Assembly: GCF_024166365.1 (NCBI RefSeq) | Contig: NC_064830.1 | Span: 88,716,721 to 88,780,720, forward strand | Reading direction: 5' to 3' | DNA from: Elephas maximus indicus | Taxonomy: Eukaryota; Chordata; Mammalia; Proboscidea; Elephantidae | DNA length: 64,000 nt | Part shown: piece after piece, positions 49,301 to 56,440 of the stretch | How positions within the stretch are numbered: position 1 is the stretch's first letter | Layout of the letters: each line of letters begins with the position of its first letter | Position numbers and translations under genes: made by a program | Notes under the pieces: model-generated | What the model saw: only the letters and a program-made list of their open reading frames with translations | Databases searched by the model: none | Told to the model about the DNA's origin: nothing

Positions 49301-52300
49301 GATACCCAAAACAGCTGGGCCCACGGACCCCACACTGAGTAAAAACGACCTTTTACATATAGCCCCTAGCAGTATTCCCTTTAATTAAGTCTCACCAAAA
49401 TCCTTTGATATAGGTCCACTATTATCCTTGTTTTCCTAATGAGGAAATTGAAGTATTAAGAGATTAGTAACTTGCCAAAGGCCACACAGCTATTACAGGA
49501 ACCAGGTCAACAGGCTCCTAAATCTGAGCTCTTAATCACTCTACCATGCTCCCTCAAGGTGCAAAGTCCTGGTCCAAGGTCTGCATTCTCCGCCCCATTA
49601 TGGATTGAATTGTGTCCCCCAAAATTGAGTGTTGTTAATCCCAGCCTTTGTGCCTGTGGTTGCAGCCCTGGTGGTGCAGTGGTTAAGAGCTATAGCTGCT
49701 AACCAAAAGTTTGAATCTGCCAGCCGCTCCCTGGAAACCCTATGGGGCAGTTCTACTCTGTCCTATAGGGTCGCTATGAGTTGGAATCTGCTCCATAGCC
49801 ATGGGTTTGGTTTCTGGTATGCCTGTGTTTATAATCCCATTCGGGAATGAGTTGTCTTTGTTACGTTAATGAACAGGGTTGTTGTTGTTAGGTGCCCTTG
49901 AGTCGCTTCCTACTCAAGCGACCCTATGCACAACAGAACGAAACACTGCCCAGTCCTGCACCATCCTTACAATTGTTACGCTTGAGCTCATTGTTGCAGA
50001 CACTGTGTCAATCTACCTCGTTGAGGGTCTTCCTCTTTCCCACTGACCCTATACTCTGCCAAGCATGATGTCCTTCTCCAGGGACTGATCCCTCCTTACA
50101 ACATGTCCAAAGTATGTAAGACACAGTCTCGCCATCCTTGCTTCTACGGAGCATTCTGGTTGTACTTCTTCTAAGACAGATTTGTTCGTTCTTTTGGCAG
50201 TCCATGGGATATTCAATATTCTTCACAAACACAATTCAAAGGTGTCAATTCTTCTTCAGTCTTCCTTATTCATTGTTCAGCTTTCACATGCAAATGATGC
50301 GATTGAAAATGCCGTGGCTTGGGTCAGAAGCATCTTAGTCTTCAAGGTGACACCTTTGCTCTTCAACACTTTAAAGAGGTCCTTTGCAGCACATTTACCC
50401 AATGCAATGTGTCTTTTGATTTCTTGACTGCTGCTTCCATGGCTGCTGATTGTGGATCCAAGTAAAATGAAGTCCTTGACAACTTCAATCTTTTTTCCAT
50501 TTATCATGATGTTGCTCATTAGTCCAGTTGTGAGGATTTTTGTTTTCTTTATGTTGAGGTGCAATCCATACTGAAGGCTGTGGTATTTGATCTTTATCAG
50601 TAAGTGCTTCAAGTCCTCTTCACTTTCAGCAAGCAAGGTTGTGTCATCTGCATAACGCAGGTTGTTAATGACTCTTCCTCCAATCCTGATACCCCGTTCT
50701 TCTTCATATACTTCAGCTTCTCGTATTATTTGCTCAGTACACAGATTGAATAGGTATAGTGAAAGAATACAACCCTGATGCACAACTTTCCTGACCCTAA
50801 ACCAATCACTATCCCCTAGTTCTGTCTGAACAGCTGCCTCTTGATCTACATAAAGGTTTCTCATGAGCACAACTAAGTGTTCTGGAATTCCCATTCTTCG
50901 CAATGTTATCCATAATTTGTTATGATCCACAGTCGAATGCCTTTGCATAGTTAATAAAACACAGGTAAACATCCTTCTGGTATTCTCTGCTTTCAGCCAG
51001 GATCCATCTGACATCAGCAATGATATCCCTGGTTCCACGTCCTCTTCTGAAACCGGCCTGAATTTCTGGCAGTTCTCTGTCGATATACTGCTGAAGCCAT
51101 TTTTGAATGATCTTCAGCAAAATTTTGCTGCGTGTGATATTAATAATACTGTTCTATAATTTCCACATTCAGTTAGATCACCTTTTTGGGGAATAGGCAT
51201 AAATATGGATCTCTTCCAGTCAGTTGGCCAGGAAGCTATCTTCCACATTTCTTGGCATAGATGAGTGAGCAACTCCAGCACTGCATCTGCTTGTTGAAAC
51301 ATTTCTATTGATATTCCATCAATTCCTGAAGGCTTGTTTTTCGCCAATGCCTTCAGAACAGCTTGGACTTCTTCCTTCAGTACCACCGGTTCCTGGTCAT
51401 ATGCTACCTCTTAAAATGGCTGAACTTCAACTAATTCTTTTTGGTATAATGATTCTGTGTATTCCTTCCACCTTCTTTTGATGCTTCCTGCGTTGTTTAA
51501 TATTTTCCCCATAGAATCCTTCACTCTTCCAACTCGAGGCTTGAATTTTTTCTTCAGTTCTTTAAGCTTGAGAAACGCCGAGCATGTTCTTCTCTTTTGG
51601 TTTTCCATCTCCAGCTCTTTGCACATGTTATTACAATACTTTGTCTTCTCGAGCTGCCCTTTGAAATCTTCTGTTCAGTTCTTTTACTTCATCAATTTTT
51701 CCTTTTGTTTTAGCTGCTAAATGTTCAAGAGCAAGTTTCAGAGTCTCCTCTGACATCCATCTTGGTCTTTTCTCTCTTTCCTGTCTTTTCAATGACCTCT
51801 TGCTTTCTTCATGTATGATGTCCTTTCACAACTCGTCTGGTCTTTGGTTACTAGTGTTCACTGCGTCAAATCTATTCCTCAGATGGTCTCTAAATTCAGG
51901 TGGGATATACTCGAGGTCATATTTTGGCTTTCGTGGACTTGCTCTGATTTTCTTCAGTTTCAGCTTGAACTTGCAATTGATGGTCTGTTTCACAGTCGGC
52001 CCCTGGCCTTGTTCTGACTGATATGAGCTTTTCCATCGTCTCTTTCCACAGATCCAGTCAATTTGATTTCTGTGCATTCCATCTGGTGAGGTCCACGTGT
52101 ATAGTCACCGTTTAAGTTGGTAAAAGAAGGTATTTGCAATGAAGAAGTCATTGGTCTTGCAAAATTCTATCATTCAATCTCCAGCATTGTTTCTATCACC
52201 AAGGCCATATTTTCCAACTACCGATGCTTCTTTGTTTCCAACTTTCACATTCCAATTGCCAGTAATCATCAATGCATCTTGATTGCATGTTTGATCAATT

Positions 52301-55246
52301 TCAGACTGCAGCAGCTGACAAAAATCTTCTACTTCTTCATTTTTGGCCCTAGTGGTTGGTGCATAAATTTGAATAATAGTCGTATTAACTGGTCTTCCTT
52401 GTAGCATATGGATATTATCCTATCACTGACAGCGTTGTACTTCAGGGTAGGTCTTGAAATGTTCTTTTTGATGATGAATGCAACACCATTCTTCTTCAAG
52501 GTGTCATTCTCAGCATAGTAGACTATATGATTGTCAAATTCAAAACGGCCAATACCAGTCCATTTCAGCTAATGCCTAGAATATCGATATTTATGCATTC
52601 CATCTCATTTCCGACAATTTCCAATTTTCCTAGATTCGTACTTTGTACATTCCAGGTTCCGATTATTAATGGATGTTTGCAGCTGTTTCTTCTCATTTTG
52701 AGTCATGCCACATCAGCAAATGAAGGTCCCGAAAGCTTTACTCCACCCATGTCCTTAAGGTCAACTCTACTTTGAGGAGGCAGCTCTTCCCCAGTCATCT
52801 TTTGAGTGCCTTCCAACGTGGGGGGCTCATCTTCCAGCACTATATCAGACAATGTTCTGCTGCTATTCCTAAGGTTTTCACTAGCTAATGCCTCTGAGAA
52901 GTAGACTGCCAGGTCCCTCTTCCTAGTCTGTCTTAGTCTGGAAGCTCAGCTGAAACCTGTCCTCCATGGGTGACCCTGCTGGTATCTGAATGCCGGTGGC
53001 ATAGCTTGCAGGATCAGAGCAACAAGCAAGCCCCCAAAGCACGACAAACTGCCAGACACGTGGGGGATGACAGGGTTAGTGTGGGGTATATCTGGAGTCA
53101 ATCTCTTTTGAGATAAAAAGAGATTAAACAAGCAAGAGAGAAGCAAGCAGAGATGGGGGAAGAGAGATGCCAATCCACATGAAGCTCATTCAGGAGAAGA
53201 AGCTCAAAAGAGACAAGGACCCTCCTCCAGAGCCGACGGAGAGAGAGAAAGTCTTCCACTAGAGCCGGCACCCTAAATTCAGACTTCTAGCCTCCTAAAC
53301 TGTGAGAAAATAAATTTCCGTTAAAGCTACCCACTTGTGGTATTTCTGTTATAGCAGCACTAGATAACTAAGACATCCTTCCATCCCTGCCTCCTACCCC
53401 CCATAAATCATTTCCTCATTAGAATGAATTCCCATCCACTGCCTTTGAGTGATTTGCAAAAACCACACTCCCAGAAAGAGGACAGAGGCCAGGATAAAAT
53501 TCAAAGAACACCCTGCTTGCTCCAGATTGTTCCCAGGGCACCCGTCCCAGATGTAACAAGATGTTACAGATAACCACACTTCCCCATCCACAGCACCTCC
53601 ACCTGCTGGCTCCAGAGTGTTCCCCAGGAACTTGGTGCAGATATAACAAGATGTTACAGACTCCCCACTTCCCCTCCACACCAGGATTACAGAATTGGAG
53701 TTTCTGGAGGTGAGGCCTGTAAATCTGTATATTAACACACTCTCATGCTTGTTAGAGTTGGGAGGAGGGTGGTTTGACACAATTTCCTAAGTTGACTCCT
53801 ATGCCTTCTGGTTAATAACCCAGCCTTTCTGGAGCTTTCTGAAGCCTTTCTCTACCTGGGATGCAGGAGTCACCTCTCCCACCTCCTTTTCCTAAGCCTC
53901 AGGAGAAAAATGACTACAGGGATGTGGACGCCGGGAAGTGTCCCTAGAGGGCCCAGCACTGGCTCCTCTCCCTGAAGCCCTCCCTTACCTTCCTCAGCCC
54001 CTGCAGGGCAGAGTTCCAGGAGGGGCAGGTGATCTGGGATGAGGTGGAGGCTGCTTTTCACCTGCAAAGACCAAGAAGAGCAGAAGGGTCAGCCCCAAGT
54101 CATCCCTCCAGTGAAAACGGAAGAGGAGGGCTGATTCCTCCCCACACACAGGCCTCCTCTAGCTCCCTGATCCTCCCTAAGGATGCAGACACCACAGCCC
54201 TCTCCCAGGGACCTGTCAGGCTTCCCCAGATTCCAGAATCATAGTACTCTCATAGAATCATAGTACTCTCATGCTGCACTTCCTCTTTCCCTAACGCACT
54301 GTTAACATGCAGGTTTGGTACTTTTTGTACCAGGTTGCTAGCCACCCTTCCTACCTTAGACTCCTAGGGAAGCCCACCCCCCATCTCACCCTCCTAAGTG
54401 GGGACTCCAGCCTCCTCCCGGAACACCCATGGACCCCTGCCCTCAAGTCTCCAGTACCTCAAGTCTCGTCCCCAATACCCCAGGCCCCTGGCTCAAACTC
54501 CAGCATATGACAAATCCCTGTCTCAAATCCTCCCGGCCCCTCCCTGAACCCCCAGGGATCCGAGGACGTTAGCTTTTCTGTGCCCTCAAGACTCCAGCTT
54601 CCGGGAATCCCAAACTGTCAGCACGCCCCAAACCCCTTCACCTTCCCAGGATTCCTGCACCTCTCTGCCCAAGAGCCCAGGCCCTGGCTTCCGTTTGCTC
54701 CCCCAAGACCATGGCCAGAGCCCCAACCTCAGCACTCCCTAAAACCAGCCCCTCGCCGAACCCCGGCCCGTCTTAGTTGCCCAGCCTCCTGGCCCTTCCA
54801 CGCTAGCCCCCCACCCTCCGCCCCCGGGGACTTGGCTGCACCTTCTCGGAGTACACCGGAACCACCGGTGCCTCCCCCGGATCCAGCAACAGCCGCCGCC
54901 GCCGCCTGACCGCGGTTCGCGGTGCTCCTTCGGGTCGCGCGTCCGCCCCTTCGCTGTCACTGTCGCTATCGTCCCGGGACGCGACAGGAGCGGGGGGCTC
55001 CGGTAGCGGGGCTTCAGCCGGGTCCGTAGCGCCGAGCGCCGTTGCGACCTCCAGAATATCTTCATCACTATCGCTGATCAAATCCACAAACACGGAGTCC
55101 AGGGTGCGCCGGGCTGGAGACCGCTGTGCGTGAGGACGCCGGCCTCGGCCACCCCGGGCCCCACGAGCCCCCCGAGCCCCCCGAGCCCCTCGGCCAACAC
55201 CGCCGCCTCGGGTCGTCCGACCCCGTCTCCTCACTGGTTCCGCCAT
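19203..55246 (-). CDS. NFATC2IP: NFATC2IP (NIP45), SUMO-like-domain protein, complete gene of 8 coding exons
   Basis: NIP45 is a nuclear Rad60/Esc2-family protein first found as an NFAT partner boosting cytokine genes. It also acts in SUMO/UBC9-dependent genome stability. Exons: 54842-55246, 53989-54061, 23783-23897, 23034-23114, 22772-22958, 20463-20607, 20224-20333, 19203-19361. They total 1275 nt, 424 residues against about 419 in human, with all splice phases consistent. The N-terminus is RG/GAR-rich (residues about 15-30), followed by a SUMO-interacting-like [12 protein letters not shown]. Two SUMO-like domains follow: about residues 260-330 ([15 protein letters not shown] to ADIID) and the C-terminal one ending [10 protein letters not shown]. 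Start: the ATG at 55246; an in-frame GTG 18 bases upstream is not used in this family. The 30-kb second intron is packed with transposons. Confidence 0.96.
19716..19900 (+). repeat. MIR SINE (NFATC2IP intron 7)
   Basis: Clear MIR core: CCACTTACCAGCTATGTGGC, TTAGGCAAGTCACTCCACCT, CTCTGAGCCTCTCCTTCCTC. A related fragment (CCAAGCCTCAGTCTCCTCAT) lies just before it at about 19625-19700. Confidence 0.85.
20224..20333 (-). CDS. NFATC2IP: NFATC2IP exon 7
   Basis: A 110-nt exon encoding [20 protein letters not shown] and [17 protein letters not shown], the first strands of SUMO-like domain 2. Confidence 0.93.
20463..20607 (-). CDS. NFATC2IP: NFATC2IP exon 6
   Basis: A 145-nt exon encoding the rest of SUMO-like domain 1: [48 protein letters not shown]. 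Phase 0 to 1. Confidence 0.95.
21117..21282 (-). repeat. AfroSINE (NFATC2IP intron 5)
   Basis: Inverted copy with ATTCCAACTCACAGCAACCC, box B-like GGATTCGAACTGTC and ACCACTACACCACCAGGGCT. Confidence 0.92.
21500..22130 (+). repeat. Probable endogenous retrovirus LTR (NFATC2IP intron 5)
   Basis: ATGCATCTTTTAGCTTGTAG, CCTTTCTCGTTATAATAAAT and AATTTTGTGAGCCATTATAA are typical of the poly(A)-signal region of ERV LTRs. CAGTCATGCATATTCA is repeated at 21668 and 21720. Family not assigned; the edges are approximate. Confidence 0.45.
22772..22958 (-). CDS. NFATC2IP: NFATC2IP exon 5
   Basis: A 187-nt exon encoding [20 protein letters not shown], the acidic linker [11 protein letters not shown], and the start of SUMO-like domain 1 ([19 protein letters not shown]). 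Confidence 0.95.
23034..23114 (-). CDS. NFATC2IP: NFATC2IP exon 4
   Basis: An 81-nt exon encoding [20 protein letters not shown] and RALQKL, the proline/serine linker before the helical region. Donor GTGCGA. Confidence 0.9.
23370..23535 (-). repeat. MIR-like element, inverted (NFATC2IP intron 3)
   Basis: Inverted MIR features: CATGTACTATGTGCCAAGTA, TCTCCATTTTACAGAGGAGG, AAAATGAAGCACAGAGAGGA. Confidence 0.75.
23783..23897 (-). CDS. NFATC2IP: NFATC2IP exon 3
   Basis: A 115-nt exon encoding [20 protein letters not shown] followed by a charged [18 protein letters not shown] tract; the acidic run is a GAG/GAA repeat. It is separated from exon 2 by 30 kb. The donor GTGAGT follows CT in phase 2. 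Confidence 0.88.
24635..24812 (+). repeat. AfroSINE
   Basis: Sense copy, AAGCCCTGGTGGCTTGGTGG to GGTTTGGCTTTTTGGTTT. Flanks AGGATGGCTA and AGGATAGTTA form an imperfect target duplication within the L1. Confidence 0.92.
25026..25198 (-). repeat. AfroSINE
   Basis: Inverted copy with a poly(A/T) edge at 25026-25040, CCATCAAGTCAATTCCAACT, and CTTAACCGCTGTGCCACCAG at the other end. Inserted in the old L1. Confidence 0.92.
25498..29230 (+). mobile_element. L1 LINE: tandem 5'UTR monomers, broken ORF1, partial ORF2
   Basis: The 5'UTR (25498-26500) is built of roughly 330-bp tandem units. The ORF1 C-terminal domain is readable at 27520-27795 ([40 protein letters not shown]). ORF2 begins near 28290 with the endonuclease (VNVNGLN-like, [10 protein letters not shown]-like in broken frame). 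The element stops at 29230, where an RTE LINE starts. Many stops: inactive. Confidence 0.82.
25500..26490 (+). repeat. L1 promoter monomers, about 330 bp x 2.5-3
   Basis: Corresponding blocks recur: CACAGCCAACATTCTA at about 25861 and 26191 (variant at 25511); CTCTGAAACC at 25728 and 26057; GAGGACTGCT at about 25801 and 26127. Spacing is 326-345 bp, and a third diverged unit runs to about 26490. Confidence 0.7.
29231..29827 (+). mobile_element. RTE/BovB LINE segment B1 (endonuclease region)
   Basis: Starts GATTTTTACCAACTTCTGCA and runs through the endonuclease C-terminus (CTGTACCCATGGACCTCACC) to AATGACATCAAGGGCATCGT. This corresponds to 12580-13165 of the RTE at 11860. Homology resumes at 32525, so the copy looks interrupted. 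Confidence 0.82.
29828..30347 (+). mobile_element. Unclassified element with RTE-like (AAC)n tail
   Basis: About 520 bp without coding potential ending TGGCACCTAACAACAACAAC, the same tail as the RTE LINE copy ending near 48267. It lies exactly where the RTE copy is split. It may be a non-autonomous element that uses RTE machinery; family not recognised. Confidence 0.4.
30438..30611 (+). repeat. AfroSINE
   Basis: Sense copy, GGAAACCCTGGAGGCACAGT to GGCAACGAGTTTGGTTTGGT, with CCTATAGGGTCGCTATGAGT. Confidence 0.92.
30650..32260 (+). repeat. Old L1 3' segment with AfroSINE inside
   Basis: ORF2 C-terminal remnants (GTCAACTGATTTTTAACAAG, CTTCAATAAATGGTGCTGGG, CTACCATATGACCCAGTAAT), then a 3'UTR ending in (AAC)n at 32239-32257. 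It resembles the copy at 23984-25497. Confidence 0.85.
31312..31489 (-). repeat. AfroSINE
   Basis: Inverted copy inside the L1: ATTCTGACTCACAGTGACCC to CTTAACCACTGCACCACCAG. Confidence 0.92.
32262..32520 (+). repeat. L1 3'UTR fragment joined to RTE
   Basis: Matches the L1 3'UTR block near 46.9-47.1 kb (CAGTTTCAGGGGACATTCCA; GGGTCTTAAAAGTTCCCAAG). It is truncated at both ends and runs directly into RTE sequence at 32521. Confidence 0.6.
32521..33545 (+). mobile_element. RTE/BovB LINE segment B2 (linker and reverse transcriptase)
   Basis: Continuation of the split RTE copy. It contains the linker ([20 protein letters not shown]) and RT N-terminal blocks ([20 protein letters not shown]), with frameshifts. 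It stops at CTGGACTATATGAA, where a large L1 begins, and resumes near 47735 after about 290 bp of missing RTE. Confidence 0.85.
35814..39625 (-). pseudogene. L1 ORF2 (endonuclease and reverse transcriptase), disrupted
   Basis: Reads from [10 protein letters not shown] with the AP endonuclease ([39 protein letters not shown]). Three truncating lesions are visible by comparison with the neighbouring L1: a Trp codon turned TGA at 38762-38764, a one-base loss near 37862, and a TCA-to-TAA change at 37359. In addition the RT active site reads FAGD in place of FADD (about 37525). The C-terminal part (37184-35814, 456 residues) is open. This copy cannot make working ORF2p. Confidence 0.9.
40089..41105 (-). 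CDS. L1 ORF1p, intact (nucleic-acid chaperone)
   Basis: A 338-residue frame from [10 protein letters not shown] to IVWSENQ, the usual ORF1p length. The N-terminal third is a coiled coil ([20 protein letters not shown]), followed by an RRM-like region ([22 protein letters not shown]) and a C-terminal domain ([20 protein letters not shown]). An in-frame ATG 22 codons upstream (41171) lies in the 5'UTR; I prefer the inner start by family convention. ORF1p coats L1 RNA and acts as trimer in the cytoplasmic particle. Confidence 0.88.
   Translation of the reverse strand: MARRHQSISNHIKKQTMTASTTPQTKESKSFPNEDTILELSDTEYKKLIYRMLQDITNEIRQTAEKAKEHTDKTVEELTKIIQEHSGKINKLQESIERQHVEIQKINNKITELDNAIGSQRSRLEQLECRLGHLEDQGINTNIAEKKSDKRIKKNEDTLRIMWDSIKKDSLRVIGVPEQGGGTENTEKIVEELLTQNFPDIMKDERISIQDAHRTPFKIDPKRKTPRHIIIKLAKTKDKQRILKAAREKRKVSFKGESIRISSDYSAETMQARREWDDIYRALKEKNCQPRIIYPAKLSLKYEGEIKIFTDKHKLREFAKTKPKLQEILKDIVWSENQ
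41690..42183 (+). mobile_element. 5'-truncated L1 3'UTR insertion with two A-tails
   Basis: An L1 3'UTR ending at CAATAAAAGTTAATAATAAA and an A-run (42145-42155), followed by 18 bases of other sequence and a second A-run (42174-42183). Flanks GAATAAGCTCAGA (41676-41688) and GGAATAAGCTCGGA (42184-42197) look like the target duplication in the host L1's ORF1. Confidence 0.82.
47575..47608 (+). repeat. Poly(A) run flanked by 9-bp duplication
   Basis: GTCTCATTA at 47575-47583 and at 47600-47608 bracket about 17 A's. The related L1 3'UTR at about 42028 has a single CTCATTAGGGGG with no A-run. Confidence 0.75.
47735..48270 (+). mobile_element. RTE/BovB LINE segment B3 (3' end)
   Basis: Continues the RTE copy broken at 33545: GATGTCACCTTGAAAACTAA, GAATACTGAATATACCATGG, AATGCTTCTTAGAAGCAAGG, and the terminal CAACTCGACAACACCTAACA with (AAC)n at 48255-48267. 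Confidence 0.85.
48285..49008 (+). repeat. L1 3'UTR copy with AfroSINE inside
   Basis: ACAAGACCAGAAGAATTAGA, CTTTAAACCTTAAACCAAAA, AATGGTTGCACAACTCAAAG, ACTTGTACATGTAGAAACTC, then an A-rich AATAAATAAA end: the non-coding tail of an L1. Edges approximate. Confidence 0.7.
48541..48699 (-). repeat. AfroSINE
   Basis: Inverted copy: GCCATCAAGTCAATTTTGAC to ACCACTGCGCCACCAGGGCT. Confidence 0.92.
49385..49560 (-). repeat. MIR-like element, inverted
   Basis: Inverted MIR features: CTAATGAGGAAATTGAAGTA, CTTGCCAAAGGCCACACAGC, GAGCTCTTAATCACTCTACC. Confidence 0.75.
49595..49880 (+). repeat. MaLR LTR, left part (split)
   Basis: CATTATGGATTGAATTGTGT up to GTCTTTGTTACGTTAATGAA. It is interrupted by an AfroSINE at 49663-49817 and then by an RTE LINE; the remainder is at 53060-53373. 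Confidence 0.85.
49663..49817 (+). repeat. AfroSINE inside MaLR LTR
   Basis: Sense copy, GCAGCCCTGGTGGTGCAGTG to CATGGGTTTGGTTTCTGG, between LTR halves reading TGTGCCTGTGGTT and TATGCCTGTGTTT, which may be the target duplication. Confidence 0.9.
49881..53059 (-). mobile_element. Near full-length RTE/BovB LINE, inactive, inserted in the LTR
   Basis: A 3.2-kb inverted RTE. On the minus strand: 5' end near 53059, endonuclease in broken frame, linker ([20 protein letters not shown]), RT fingers ([20 protein letters not shown]) and palm ([20 protein letters not shown]) with an intact YADD at about 50650. It ends in a GTTGTTGTTGTTAGG (AAC)n tail at 49881. Frameshifts separate the blocks. ACAGGGTT on both sides is the likely target duplication. 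It is the best RTE copy here: one RT frame of 253 residues stays open (50277-51038). Confidence 0.9.
53060..53373 (+). repeat. MaLR LTR, right part
   Basis: Resumes at GGGTTAGTGTGGGGTATATC and ends GAGAAAATAAATTTCCGTTA, AGCAGCACTAGATAACTAAG and ACA, the 3' end of the LTR starting at 49595. Confidence 0.85.
53374..53988. other. NFATC2IP intron 2 proximal part with a diverged duplication
   Basis: CTCCAGATTGTTCCC...ATGTTACAGA (53519-53570) recurs as CTCCAGAGTGTTCCC...ATGTTACAGA (about 53610-53660). No gene or named repeat otherwise. Confidence 0.5.
53989..54061 (-). CDS. NFATC2IP: NFATC2IP exon 2
   Basis: A 73-nt exon encoding [20 protein letters not shown] and GAEE. Phase 0 to phase 1, donor GTAAGG. 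Confidence 0.93.
54235..54272. repeat. 19-bp perfect tandem duplication (NFATC2IP intron 1)
   Basis: AGAATCATAGTACTCTCAT occurs twice in a row. Confidence 0.9.
54842..55246 (-). CDS. NFATC2IP: NFATC2IP exon 1
   Basis: Codes residues 1-135: [10 protein letters not shown], a GAR-repeat arginine-rich stretch, the SIM-like [12 protein letters not shown], an acidic SDSDSEG patch, and a basic RRRRR run before [11 protein letters not shown]. Ends in phase 0 at GTGCAG. Confidence 0.95.
55158..55193 (-). repeat. 9-bp coding repeat (Gly-Ala-Arg) in NFATC2IP exon 1
   Basis: Four near-identical 9-bp units encode [13 protein letters not shown]. The units differ by one or two bases. Confidence 0.9.
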
Positions 55247-55583
55247 CGCACAAACCGCACCCACGGACGCCCGCCTCTACTTGTCTTGCCCGGCCTCCTC
55301 CAGCAACTTCCGCTCTTCATTGGACAAACGGCCTGCTGGTCAGCACCCTACCCCGCCCACATCCTCTGGACCCGCCTCTCGCCTTCTCACTGATCACTAC
55401 ACCTGCCCATCACGCACCCACCACTGAAACTAAGGCGCCAAAGAATCCAATCACCCTCCGTGCAATCAGCATAGGTTTCGATTCGACTCTACTCACCCAT
55501 TGGCCGCACTTCTCTTCCAGACAAGCCTTCTCGCAGACCCGCCCCCTAAAGGTATCCGTTTTTCCAGTTGGTGGAGGAGCGGG

Positions 55584-55602
55584 GCATTCTGGGAATTGTA
55601 GT
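55584..55602 (-). promoter_or_regulatory. ZNF143/THAP11 (SBS2-type) element
   Basis: Minus-strand ACTACAATTCCCAGAATGC fits the long ZNF143/THAP11-HCFC1 promoter motif ACTACAAYTCCCAGNRNGC at every position. It lies about 340 bp upstream of the NFATC2IP ATG. Confidence 0.85.
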
Positions 55603-55719
55603 CCCCAAGCCCTAAAACTACAGCGCGGAGGAAGGCACGTTAGGATTTTCTTTTAGGAACCGCGGAAGAGGCCTGAAATCTCTGATAGCCATTTTACGGT
55701 TCCCCCCCGCCAACCCAAC

Positions 55720-56370
55720 CGCGTTGTGGGCATGAGTTATTTCACTCAGCGTCACACACCGTCCCACACTCCCCACCTCATTTGCAGAGCTCACACAACA
55801 CACCCCAGGCCTACACTTAAACACCATTCAAAGCTTCGAATTACCTCCACCAGCACAGAGCCCCCCCGCCTCACACCAGACATTCCTCACACATTACTTG
55901 CACAACGTCAACAGAACATATACAGTTGAACACAAATAGCATCAGAGACTCTACACATCCTCCACATATGTACCTTATTCGCAACTCCTGCACAACATAT
56001 AAAGCCAACATAACACAAACACACCCCTTCAACACTTCACACTCCCGTATTACCTCCAGGAGCCACGGTGGTGAAGTGGTTAAGAGCTCAAGCTGCTACC
56101 CAAAAGATAGGCAGTTCGAGTCCACCAGCCGCTCCTTGGAAACCCTATGGGGGAGTTCCACTCTGTCCTATAGGGTCACTATGAGTCAGAATCAACTCGA
56201 TGGCGCAGAACAGAACATGACCTCTAACAGCATAACCCTGTGTACACATCTTACACCATACCTACACAGCAATACCACGTGCCTCTCACATACACAATGT
56301 TCACATACCTCATACAGCCATCCAGAACAGTATCTCCAGCACCACCCACTTCTCATTCCATACAACGCAA
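55720..56370. other. G-poor, CA-rich upstream DNA
   Basis: The plus strand is rich in CACA, CATAC and ACACC words and very poor in G, apart from the AfroSINE at 56058-56216. No coding region or named repeat recognised. Confidence 0.6.
56058..56216 (+). repeat. AfroSINE
   Basis: Sense copy: GGTTAAGAGCTCAAGCTGCT, GCAGTTCGAGTCCACCAGCC, CCTATAGGGTCACTATGAGT. Flanks TTACCTCCA and TGACCTCTA are similar. Confidence 0.92.
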
Positions 56371-56440
56371 CTCAGTCAACCTACACCTCGAATAATTCAT
56401 GCAGACTCAGTCAACCTACACCTCGAATAATTCATGCAGA
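56371..56440. repeat. 35-bp perfect tandem duplication
   Basis: The unit beginning CTCAGTCAACCTACACCTCG and ending TTCATGCAGA is present at 56371-56405 and again, identical, at 56406-56440. Confidence 0.95.

Larger units (their letters stand above)
54740..55700 (-). promoter_or_regulatory. NFATC2IP: NFATC2IP CpG island promoter
   Basis: CpG-rich DNA over exon 1 and about 400 bp upstream. It contains CCAAT boxes (55319-55323 and 55499-55503 on the minus strand, 55447-55451 on the plus), an ETS-type CGGAAG at 55307-55312, and a ZNF143-type element. No TATA box is seen; a dispersed start site is likely. Confidence 0.75.

Noticed and set aside
54580-54909. Plus-strand proline-rich frame opposite NFATC2IP exon 1
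   Set aside because: Antisense of a clear exon and GC-rich intron; no domain.
55247-55264. Upstream in-frame GTG start for NFATC2IP
   Set aside because: The ATG at 55246 matches the known N-terminus MAEP; GTG is not used as start in this family.
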